Below are positions 51,288 through 58,602 of a DNA stretch of 64,000 bases, one piece after another. The notes under the pieces were generated by a model, which saw only the letters and a list, made by a program, of their open reading frames with translations, did not search any database and was not told where the DNA came from. Position 1 is the first letter of the stretch. Every line of letters begins with the position of its first letter. Origin of the DNA: CAZISM01 sp964541895 (GTDB lineage: Bacteria; Zhuqueibacterota; Zhuqueibacteria; Residuimicrobiales; Residuimicrobiaceae); contig CAZISM010000015.1 in the NCBI GenBank assembly GCA_964541895.1, positions 3,693-67,692 on the forward strand, written 5' to 3'. The translations under genes were made by a program, and so were the position numbers.

Positions 51288-53230
51288 GCGCTCTTTTTCT
51301 TTCGATTCAATCGAAACAGTCCCTTCAAGGTGCTGGTGCGCTTGAGCGTGCGAACAGCATGAGAGGATTCGACGGCGTTCAGAATCGCCTCCGGACTCAA
51401 ACCGGCTTCGTCGAGCAAATGGGGGCGATCGCCCTGTGTAATAAACTCATCCGGCAAGCCGCGACGAACCACTTCGACCTCTAACAGTTTTTCGTCCGCC
51501 AAAAATTCCGCCACTTCACTGCCAAACCCGCCTTTGTTAATTCCCTCTTCCATGGTGATGATCAACTTGAATCGGCCGGTCACCTCCTCGAGCATGGCCC
51601 GGTCGACCGGCTTGATAAAACGCACATTGATCACCTGCGCAGACAGGCCCAGCGTATTTTCGATCAGCTCCGCGGCCGCCAGCGCTCTGTACACCATCGG
51701 ACCGACAGCCAGGATCGCCAGATGCTTTCCTTCCCGAACCGTTTCGCTTTTGCCTATGGCCAGCGTTTTATATTCATCGCTCACGGCAACCCCTTCGCCG
51801 TGACCGCGCGGGTAGCGAATGGCAACCGGTCCATCGCTGTAGGACAGGGCGGTGTGCAGCATGTGACGCAACTCTTCTTCATCTTTGGGCGCCATGATCA
51901 CCAGATGCGGAATCGTACGCAAAAAAGCCAGATCGAATACACCGTGATGCGTCGGACCGTCGTCGCCCACCAGGCCGGCCCGATCGATGGCCAGGATCAC
52001 CGGCAACCGCTGCAAAGCCACGTCATGCAGAACGTGATCATAACTGCGCTGCAGGAAACTTGAATAGATCGCCACCACCGGACGAAATCCCTGTATGGCC
52101 ATACCGGCGGCGAACGTCACCGCATGGCCCTCGGCAATGCCGACATCGAAAAAGCGCTCGGGATAGAGATCGGCAAACTTTTTCAGTCCTGTGCCCAGCG
52201 ACATGGCCGCCGTAATGCCGACCATTTTCGGATTGGTTTTAGCCAAATCCACCATGGCCTGGCTGTAACTTTCGGTATAGGTGGGAACCAGCGAAGCGCG
52301 AATCGCCTGGCCGGTGGATTTGTCAAACTTGCCCAGCCCGTGAAACACCGGCGCGTTCTGTTCCGCCGGCGAATAGCCTCTGCCCTTTTTCGTCAGCACA
52401 TGCAGCAGCATGGGGCCGTTGAATTCGCGCATCTCGCCGAGCACGTTGGTCAAATCGCTGATGTTGTGGCCGTCGATGGGACCAAAATAACGGAATCCCA
52501 GCCGCTCAAAGAGAATGCCCGGCACCACAAAACCTTTCAAGGTCGCTTCCATTTTGCGGGCAGCTCGCCTGATACGCGGACCCATTTTTTCAAACCGGCC
52601 GGTGAAATCCCAAATCTCCGATTTGATGCGGTTATACGTCGGATTGGAAATGAGGTTGGTCAGATATTTCGCCAGGGCGCCCACGTTGGGCGAAATGGAC
52701 ATGGTATTATCGTTGAGAATCACGATGATTCTTTTGCCCGAAGCGCCGGCGTTGTTCAGCCCTTCAAAGGCCAATCCGCCGGTCAGGGCGCCGTCGCCGA
52801 CGACAGCGATGACGTGATGCTTTTCGCCGGCCAGGTCGCGCGCAGCAGCCATGCCAAAGGCGGCCGAAATGGCGGTGCTGGCATGTCCGACACCAAAGGC
52901 GTCGTAGGGGCTTTCAACAGGTTTTGGAAAACCGCTGATGCCGCCCTGCTGGCGGATCTGCTTGAAAGCCTCCCGCCGGCCGGTGATGATCTTGTGCGCG
53001 TAGGACTGGTGGCCGACATCCCAGACGATCTTGTCTTTCGGACAATTGAAGAGCTTGTGCAGCACCAGCGTCAATTCCACCACACCCAGCGACGGGGCCA
53101 GATGTCCGCCCGTCTCGCTGAGAGTGTCAATAATATAGGCGCGTATTTCCCGGGACAGCTGCTGCAGTTGTTCTGCATTCAGCTGTTTCAGGTCCTGCGG
53201 GGAGTTGATTTGAGGCAACAGAGGTTTCAT
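51284..53230 (-). CDS. dxs: 1-Deoxy-D-xylulose-5-phosphate synthase
   Basis: The protein has 648 residues. DVGHQSYAHKIITGR, the TPP motif GDGALTGGLAFEGLNNAG, KGRGYSPAE, and the transketolase-type second half with DRAGLVGDDGPTHHGVFD and YPRGHGEG are all present. It condenses pyruvate and glyceraldehyde-3-phosphate, the first step of the MEP isoprenoid route. It sits between xseB and nadK, an order common in bacteria. Confidence 0.97.
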   Translation of the reverse strand: MKPLLPQINSPQDLKQLNAEQLQQLSREIRAYIIDTLSETGGHLAPSLGVVELTLVLHKLFNCPKDKIVWDVGHQSYAHKIITGRREAFKQIRQQGGISGFPKPVESPYDAFGVGHASTAISAAFGMAAARDLAGEKHHVIAVVGDGALTGGLAFEGLNNAGASGKRIIVILNDNTMSISPNVGALAKYLTNLISNPTYNRIKSEIWDFTGRFEKMGPRIRRAARKMEATLKGFVVPGILFERLGFRYFGPIDGHNISDLTNVLGEMREFNGPMLLHVLTKKGRGYSPAEQNAPVFHGLGKFDKSTGQAIRASLVPTYTESYSQAMVDLAKTNPKMVGITAAMSLGTGLKKFADLYPERFFDVGIAEGHAVTFAAGMAIQGFRPVVAIYSSFLQRSYDHVLHDVALQRLPVILAIDRAGLVGDDGPTHHGVFDLAFLRTIPHLVIMAPKDEEELRHMLHTALSYSDGPVAIRYPRGHGEGVAVSDEYKTLAIGKSETVREGKHLAILAVGPMVYRALAAAELIENTLGLSAQVINVRFIKPVDRAMLEEVTGRFKLIITMEEGINKGGFGSEVAEFLADEKLLEVEVVRRGLPDEFITQGDRPHLLDEAGLSPEAILNAVESSHAVRTLKRTSTLKGLFRLNRKKKSA

Positions 53231-53239
53231 AGGGCAAAA

Positions 53240-53476
53240 TTATTCCGCTTCTTCCACCAGCTTGAAGGTATCCTGTTCTTTTACCAGAATTTTCAGTTTT
53301 TGTTCCGCTTCATCCAGCTTTCCGAAACAGAACGTTATCAATTGGTTAGCTTCTCCAAACCATTTCAACGACTCTTCCAGCGAACTGGAACCGCTCTCCA
53401 GTTGTTCGGCGATCTCTTCCAGCCGCTGCATGGCGGCTTCAAAATTCAATTTTGCGGGTATTTTTTTCTCTGCCAT
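53240..53476 (-). CDS. xseB: Exodeoxyribonuclease VII small subunit
   Basis: The protein has 78 residues. ATG 53476 is better spaced from the AGAGGA site than the ATG just before it (53479). It shows the family pattern FEAAMQRLEEIAEQLESGSSSLEESLKWF, two helices that bind XseA. It lies 9 bases from dxs. Acidic C-terminus. Confidence 0.93.
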   Translation of the reverse strand: MAEKKIPAKLNFEAAMQRLEEIAEQLESGSSSLEESLKWFGEANQLITFCFGKLDEAEQKLKILVKEQDTFKLVEEAE

Positions 53477-53570
53477 CATATCCTCTTAACCAGGTAGAAC
53501 CGGAACCACTGCAGGCGACCAGTCCGGTCGCCGTGCACGCCTTGCCCTCTTTGGCGAAGAGGCAAGTTGC

Positions 53571-54800
53571 TCAAGAGATCGTATCGTCGGGATGGATCTC
53601 TTCGACCTTGCCCTGCCAGTTGCCATCGTACATCCTGACCATCATCGCTTCACCCGGCGCGGTATGGCGGGCGCGGGTGACGAGAGTACCGTCGGCCAGC
53701 CGATAGCAGAGCGCATAGCCCCGCTTCAGCACCGAGTTCGGCCCCAAGCTGGACAGCATCTGCTGCATATGCTGCACGCGTTGCCTTTCACTCTGCAATC
53801 GATTCGTAATGGCCAGTTGCATGAGGTGCGCCAGTTCGTCCAGCCGTTGCCGCTTTTGCAGAACCAGATCGCCGGGCCGGCGCAAACCATAATGCGATTG
53901 TAAATGGTGCAGCCGCTCGCGGTAATATTGGCACATGCGTATCAGAGCGGTGCGACAGCGATCAGCCAGATCCTGCAGATTGTCCAGCAACACCTGGCGT
54001 TGCGGCGTCACCAGTTCTGCCGCTGCAGACGGAGTGGGCGCCCTGAGATCGGCGACAAAATCGGCGATGGTAAAATCGATTTCATGACCGACCGCAGAGA
54101 CCACCGGAATGGCCGAGTTATAAATCGCCCGCGCGACCCGCTCGTCGTTAAAGGCCTGCAGATCCTCCAGCGATCCGCCGCCGCGGCCGACAATGAGAAC
54201 CTGGACGCCGCCATAGACATTGAATTCCAGAATGGCGTTGACGATATCCTCCGCTGCTCCCTCTCCCTGCACCAGGGCCGGCCGCAGAATAATTTCAGTG
54301 GACGGCATTCGCCGCCGGATGATCTGGACGATGTCGCGAATGGCCGCGCCGGTCGGAGAGGTCACGATGCCGACGCTGTGGGCAAACGGAGGTATGGGGC
54401 GCTTGTGGTCCGCATCGAACAGACCTTCCGCCTGCAGCCTGGCTTTGAGCTGCTCAAAGGCCATCTGCAGAGCGCCGACACCGGCCGGGATCATGCGAAT
54501 GATGTCAAACTGGTAATTGCCGCGTTTTTCGTACACCCGCACCTGGCCCTGCATCAACACGGTCATGCCGTCCCTGGGCGCAAAGCTGAGTGCGATGTTA
54601 CGGCTTCGCCACATCACACAGGCAATCTGTGCATCGTTGTCTTTGACGGAAAAATACATGTGGCCGGAGGAGTGGTGGACAAAATTGGACACCTCTCCCT
54701 GCAGCCAGACGGTGGGAAAAGAAGTTTCCAACAGATATTTTATTTCACGGGTCAGTTCGGACACGGACAAGACCGACAAACCCGCTTCCTGTTGCTCCAT
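53571..54800 (-). CDS. xseA: Exodeoxyribonuclease VII large subunit
   Basis: The protein has 409 residues, a little short for the family. An N-terminal OB-fold (VWLQGEVSNFVHHSSGHMYF) is followed by the catalytic domain (GIVTSPTGAAIRDI, IVGRGGGSLEDLQAF, HEIDFTIADFVADLRAPTPSAAAEL), the coiled-coil arm and the C-terminal strand GYALCYRLADG. It degrades single-stranded DNA with XseB. It lies 94 bases before xseB in the operon. Confidence 0.96.
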   Translation of the reverse strand: MEQQEAGLSVLSVSELTREIKYLLETSFPTVWLQGEVSNFVHHSSGHMYFSVKDNDAQIACVMWRSRNIALSFAPRDGMTVLMQGQVRVYEKRGNYQFDIIRMIPAGVGALQMAFEQLKARLQAEGLFDADHKRPIPPFAHSVGIVTSPTGAAIRDIVQIIRRRMPSTEIILRPALVQGEGAAEDIVNAILEFNVYGGVQVLIVGRGGGSLEDLQAFNDERVARAIYNSAIPVVSAVGHEIDFTIADFVADLRAPTPSAAAELVTPQRQVLLDNLQDLADRCRTALIRMCQYYRERLHHLQSHYGLRRPGDLVLQKRQRLDELAHLMQLAITNRLQSERQRVQHMQQMLSSLGPNSVLKRGYALCYRLADGTLVTRARHTAPGEAMMVRMYDGNWQGKVEEIHPDDTIS

Positions 54801-54860
54801 AGCGCCTTTCCAGCATGTAAATACAAAAGGGCCAAGAACACTTCTCAGCCCTAAGGTTGT

Positions 54861-54956
54861 TTAACGGAGTTTCTTCTTATGCCTGTCCTTTCGGAGTCGC
54901 TTTTTCCGTTTATGCGTGGCTATTTTACTACGTTTACGCTTTTTACCGCTCGGCAA
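54861..54956 (-). CDS. AURKAIP1/COX24-like very small basic protein (ribosome-associated type)
   Basis: The protein has 31 residues: MPSGKKRKRSKIATHKRKKR and a tail RHKKKLR; more than half is Lys or Arg. I chose TTG 54956 because AGGAGG lies eight bases upstream and the product then begins MPSGKKRKR like the bacterial members; GTG 54965 would sit on the ribosome site itself. It is homologous to the C-terminal domain of mitochondrial AURKAIP1/COX24 (mS38), and related short proteins are found across the Bacteroidota/FCB area, where they are believed to belong to the ribosome. The ribosome-binding site overlaps the end of the HU gene, so the two are coupled. Confidence 0.8.
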   Translation of the reverse strand: MPSGKKRKRSKIATHKRKKRLRKDRHKKKLR

Positions 54957-54968
54957 GACGATCACCTC

Positions 54969-55292
54969 CTATTCCAGTTGTGATGAAGGCTCTTCCTCAG
55001 AAAAGCTTGTTTCGTTTGATTCATTTATATATTTTTTCAATTCTTTCGATGGCCGAAACACCGGCGCATGATGCTCCGGAATTTTGATCTCCAGTTTGGA
55101 CACCGGATTCAGTGTCGTTCGCGCCGCGCGTTTGACCACATAAAAATTTCCGAACCCACGCAGATCGACTCGTTCTTTTTTCTGCAAAGCATATCGGACC
55201 GTCGCCAGAAAACCGTCGATCACGGCCTGGGTTTCCATCTTGGTCAATCCCGTGCCTTCGGCGATCACATCCACTATTTCTGCTTTGGTCAT
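54969..55292 (-). CDS. HU/IHF-family DNA-binding protein
   Basis: The protein has 107 residues. MTKAEIVDVIAEGTGLTKME and VDLRGFGNFYVVKRAARTTLNP are the helix pair and the DNA-contacting arm of the family. Residues 90-107 form an acidic tail (FSEEEPSSQLE) that ordinary 90-residue HU lacks. It bends DNA as a dimer. It is followed closely by the small basic protein and preceded by the FmdB gene (73-base gap). Confidence 0.93.
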   Translation of the reverse strand: MTKAEIVDVIAEGTGLTKMETQAVIDGFLATVRYALQKKERVDLRGFGNFYVVKRAARTTLNPVSKLEIKIPEHHAPVFRPSKELKKYINESNETSFSEEEPSSQLE

Positions 55293-55365
55293 GCTGAGGC
55301 TCCTGTTAGAGTTACCCCGCCACCCTCTGCCTCAACCGGATACGCCGATCAAGGGCAGCGCGGAC

Positions 55366-55605
55366 TTAATGACAGTGTCCGCAGTTGTGCGAATGGCAGC
55401 CTGAACAGTTGTGCCCGGAATGGCTGCCGACGTGCTTGACCTCTCCGCCGCTGCCTTTGCTGGCGAAACCGAACATGGAAACGCTCCGCTTGATGTCAGC
55501 GCTGCCGCACTTGCTGCAGGTCAGGCTCTGCTCCGCCACGCTTGAGCGGACCAGCTCTTCAAAATCGTTATCGCACGCGCTACAATGATATTCGTAAATA
55601 GGCAT
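55366..55605 (-). CDS. FmdB-type zinc-ribbon protein with His/Cys-rich tail
   Basis: The protein has 79 residues. ATG 55605 begins MPIYEYHCSACDNDFEEL, followed by a second Cys pair in LTCSKCGSADIKR: a four-Cys zinc ribbon. The last 20 residues are dense in His and Cys (HNCSGCHSHNCGHCH), well suited to bind several metal ions, which goes beyond the usual FmdB core. Proposed regulatory or metal-handling roles are not proven. First gene of the long housekeeping operon. Confidence 0.85.
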   Translation of the reverse strand: MPIYEYHCSACDNDFEELVRSSVAEQSLTCSKCGSADIKRSVSMFGFASKGSGGEVKHVGSHSGHNCSGCHSHNCGHCH

Positions 55606-55658
55606 ATTAAAGTCTGTTTTGGACCGTCCCCAATGGCTGCAGGTGGTCACATTGGCAT

Positions 55659-55687
55659 ATCATTATAATTGTAAATAGTTTAGTCAA
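55659..55687 (-). promoter_or_regulatory. Candidate sigma-70 promoter for the FmdB-HU-xse-dxs-nadK-mutS operon
   Basis: On the minus strand: -35 TTGACT (55687-55682), 17-base spacer, -10 AATGAT (55664-55659), with 5/6 and 4/6 matches. Overlapping TATAAT-like sequence in the spacer (TTATAATGA) offers alternative -10 elements at shorter spacing. It lies 54 bases before the ATG at 55605 and just downstream of the glycosyltransferase stop. Confidence 0.5.
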
Positions 55688-55731
55688 TTTTTTTGCAAAA
55701 AGCAAGCTAAAAAATGGTTTATGCAGGCAGG

Positions 55732-56868
55732 CTACTTGAGAAGCCTGGTATATATCTGCACCAGCTTGGCGGCACTGGTATCCACATCATAGCACTCCAA
55801 AGCCCGTTGTCGATTGCGTGCTCCCATCTGCTCCCGCAACGATCTGTCGGTGAGAAGGTGCGTCAGTGCGATGCGCAGGTTGACCAGATCGCCAGCCTGC
55901 ACCAGAAAACCGTTCTCCCCTTCCTGCACGGCATCCGGGATGCCGCCGGTATATGTCGACACCACAGGCAGGCCGCACGCCATGGCCTCGACAACGACGA
56001 CAGGAAACACTTCGGCATAAGAAGGCAGGCAAAAGCACCAGCCCTGGTACAGATACTTGACTTTATCCAGGCCGAATTGGGGGCCGACGATTTCAATATG
56101 GTTTTCCAGCCCCTGTTCCCGGGCCAGCTCCGCAACCTCGTTCAGCTCGCCCGGGCCGGCTATGTACAGCTTCAGATCCGGTATAGCGGCCAACATGTCT
56201 GGCAAGACTTTGAGCAGATCATATATCCCTTTGCGCTGACAGACTTCGCCGATAAAAACGATGGACGGAAACGAGGTGCGCGCATAGGCCTGCCCGACAT
56301 AACTGCTGGTTCTGATCCCGTTTTCCACCACGCCGATTTTTTCCAGCGGCAGATAGGTAAGAAAAAACCGCTCCCAGATCGGAGACAGCGCAATGACGCA
56401 GTCAAACCTGTTGAGGTGGTAGAGCAGCAGGCGTCTCGCCCAGCCCCGGCTCTCCTCTACAAATCGGTCAAAGTTGGAGCCGTGCATATGCACCACCACC
56501 TTTTTGCCAAACAATTTGGCCAGGTCAAGAAAGAGGCACTTTTCCCAAAAAGAAAAGTAGGCGGAAGAGTGCAGGTTGACGATCTGGTCGCGGCCAAAGG
56601 CCAACCGCATGACGATTTTCAAAAAATGCAGAAAGGAATAACCATAACTGTAGAAAGAGACCATAAACGGCCGCTTTAAGGAGCGGGCATAACCGGTGAC
56701 CGACTTGAACTGTTTAAAGCTGCGACTTTTCGGCTTTGAGGTATCGATGTGATGGACGTCGCACCACTCCACCAGCCTGGATTTCAGCAGGTCATCGACA
56801 ACGAATTCTACGCCTCCCAGTTGCGGGGGCACCGGACCGATCATGAGTATTCTGGGTTTGGCCGCCAT
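55732..56868 (-). CDS. Glycosyltransferase family 4 protein
   Basis: The protein has 378 residues. PQLGGVEFVVDDLLKS is the N-terminal GT-B loop. VFIGEVCQRKGIYDLLKVLPD starts the C-domain, and EVFPVVVVEAMACGLPVVST followed by GGIPDAVQEGENGFLVQAGD is the E-x7-E signature binding the nucleotide-sugar. It transfers a sugar to a lipid- or polysaccharide acceptor. It stands alone, transcribed toward the housekeeping operon and divergent from the TPR/M48 pair. Confidence 0.9.
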   Translation of the reverse strand: MAAKPRILMIGPVPPQLGGVEFVVDDLLKSRLVEWCDVHHIDTSKPKSRSFKQFKSVTGYARSLKRPFMVSFYSYGYSFLHFLKIVMRLAFGRDQIVNLHSSAYFSFWEKCLFLDLAKLFGKKVVVHMHGSNFDRFVEESRGWARRLLLYHLNRFDCVIALSPIWERFFLTYLPLEKIGVVENGIRTSSYVGQAYARTSFPSIVFIGEVCQRKGIYDLLKVLPDMLAAIPDLKLYIAGPGELNEVAELAREQGLENHIEIVGPQFGLDKVKYLYQGWCFCLPSYAEVFPVVVVEAMACGLPVVSTYTGGIPDAVQEGENGFLVQAGDLVNLRIALTHLLTDRSLREQMGARNRQRALECYDVDTSAAKLVQIYTRLLK

Positions 56869-57049
56869 GGACTCTCCTTTGGCCTAATGTAATGAAATTC
56901 ACCCTTAATCGACAGTTTTTTTTCTTGATACCCTGCCCAGGTTGTCTGAACGAGATAAGCGGGTGATGCTATTTAAACTGATCCGGTGATACAAACCTTC
57001 GCCGGGCGTAGCATGGATTCACAAATTACTCAAATCAAGCTAAAATTTC

Positions 57050-57078
57050 TTGACTATAAGAAACGATTATGCTATGTT
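57050..57078 (+). promoter_or_regulatory. Sigma-70 promoter before the TPR/M48 operon
   Basis: TTGACT (57050-57055), 17-base spacer, TATGTT (57073-57078): 5/6 and 4/6 matches. Transcription would begin near 57085, leaving a leader of about 215 bases before the ATG at 57301 that is rich in inverted repeats. Confidence 0.55.
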
Positions 57079-57093
57079 TTACTAGTACCTGAG

Positions 57094-57239
57094 CCGAGCG
57101 ATGGCTGTGTGGCCGAAGCGTCTCGCTTCGGCACTCTTTAGAGCATGAATCGCTCAACTCGGAAAGAACAGCAGCCCTGGCCGCGCACAATCCTTCGGGG
57201 GATAAGATGCAGCAAGCCGCACCACGATCCCGTTCTTTC
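57094..57239 (+). ncRNA. Strongly structured 5' leader, possible cis-acting RNA
   Basis: Three stems nest or follow one another: GCCGAAGCG/CGCTTCGGC (57112-57120 with 57124-57132, 9 bp, 3-base loop), GAGCGA/TCGCTC (57096-57101 with 57150-57155) around it, and GAAAGAAC/GTTCTTTC (57162-57169 with 57232-57239). They lie between the promoter at 57050-57078 and the gene start at 57301; 56869-57049 upstream holds nothing I can name. I recognise no riboswitch, RNase P, SRP or T-box motif. The 9-bp stem may also belong to a GCGAAGC-type extragenic repeat family. The call is tentative. Confidence 0.35.
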
Positions 57240-57300
57240 GTCCTGGCGAGCCGGCCCATGGTTTTCCTGCGACCCGCGGTCACCTTTTAGGGGGCAGCCT

Positions 57301-58590
57301 ATGGACGAGAAAGATTCAGTCGTTCGGCCGATCCCGGCCTCAGCCAAACCGAACTGGTCCTATATCATCGGCCTGACTATCCTCTGGCCGCTCAACGTTT
57401 ACCTGCTTTACATCATATCCCGTATTCAGGATCAAGGCATACCGGAAACGCTTGGGGCTCTGACCGGGCAACTATTTTTTTTGCTGCTGCTCCTGGGGAT
57501 TGCCTGCATCTGGAAAAAATTTCGCAATCGCGCCACCATGGTCAAAGTGGCTTTTTTCACCTCCCTGTATCTGGCCTTTTCGAATTTCGTTTCAATAAGC
57601 CACACCAACACCGAGCTGCTGCAGGAAAAGTGGCAGCGGCCGGATCCGGCGTTGTATCAGATCGACCCGGAGCAGATCAAGGGATTTGCCGCCACCCTGC
57701 AAGGGTCTGTCCAGCGGGGCACGGCGGAAGACATATCACACCTCTTTGACCGGGACCATTTTGTCCGCCAGGTCATTCGCGCCAGCTCCCATCCATCCAT
57801 ATTCGTAAAAAAATTCGCTCAAGGCGCGGCCGTTCCTCTGAGCATAGAAAAGCCGCTGCAGCAGATCTCGCAGGCGATACAGTCCGGCGCCCGCTTTTCC
57901 CTGGTTAAAACGTATCACAAAGAACAACCGGTATTGCAGTATCGTCTATCCGGAACGGCCAACGAACTGCACTATTTTGACTTTTACCTGATCAGGGACA
58001 ACGGCCTGATCAGAATCGAAGATTATCAATTTTATACCATGGGACAGCGCGTGAGCGCGAGAATAGCAGAGCTGGCCGAGTTTTTCGAGGCCAATCCCCG
58101 CGAGCCGCTGCCGCTGGCCCTGGCGCAGGCGGACTCGGTAATGGACTTGCAGAATGCCGCTGCCGTAACCGACTGGCTGAACCTGTTTTCGCCGGTGTTG
58201 CAGCAGAGCAGACTGATCACACGCCTGGCCATCGATTTGTATCAAAATGCGGGCGATGCCACAGCCGCCCGTCTGGCGTTGACAACATTCAGCGAGTTGT
58301 TTCCCGACGATCCCAGTCTGCCCTTTCTTCGCTACAACGCCTGCGCCGAACAGAACGACCTCGACGGCATGCTCCAATGTATCGATGAGATGTATCGCCT
58401 GGTCGGCGGCGACACCACTCTGCTGCTGCTGAAAGTAAAATTGCTGGCGTTGCAGGGCAAGCATGACCAGGCCATCCAGCAGCTGGATTTCACTGTCAAG
58501 GCGTTTCACATCCCCGTAAAAGAGCTCTATAGCGTGTTGCCGAAGGAATTCCTTCGTTCAAAGCCCTTTAAAAAGTGGCTGGCAAAATAA
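57301..58590 (+). CDS. Membrane protein with C-terminal TPR-like helical domain
   Basis: The protein has 429 residues. ATG 57301 follows AGGGGG; the frame stays open upstream but the sequence there is leader. Hydrophobic segments lie at about 17-37, 50-68 and 78-97. Residues about 110-250 form a soluble domain with no motif I know (DISHLFDRDHFVRQVIRAS). Residues about 290-425 are helical repeats of TPR type (PFLRYNACAEQNDLDGMLQC, LLKVKLLALQGKHDQAIQQL). It precedes the M48 protease by 12 bases, which also has TPRs, so the two likely act together on membrane proteins. Function unknown. Confidence 0.65.
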   Translation: MDEKDSVVRPIPASAKPNWSYIIGLTILWPLNVYLLYIISRIQDQGIPETLGALTGQLFFLLLLLGIACIWKKFRNRATMVKVAFFTSLYLAFSNFVSISHTNTELLQEKWQRPDPALYQIDPEQIKGFAATLQGSVQRGTAEDISHLFDRDHFVRQVIRASSHPSIFVKKFAQGAAVPLSIEKPLQQISQAIQSGARFSLVKTYHKEQPVLQYRLSGTANELHYFDFYLIRDNGLIRIEDYQFYTMGQRVSARIAELAEFFEANPREPLPLALAQADSVMDLQNAAAVTDWLNLFSPVLQQSRLITRLAIDLYQNAGDATAARLALTTFSELFPDDPSLPFLRYNACAEQNDLDGMLQCIDEMYRLVGGDTTLLLLKVKLLALQGKHDQAIQQLDFTVKAFHIPVKELYSVLPKEFLRSKPFKKWLAK

Positions 58591-58602
58591 CCTGATAACC
58601 TG

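Noticed and set aside
52124..53497. 457-residue frame opposite dxs
   Set aside because: dxs on the minus strand is complete; the opposite frame shows no motif.
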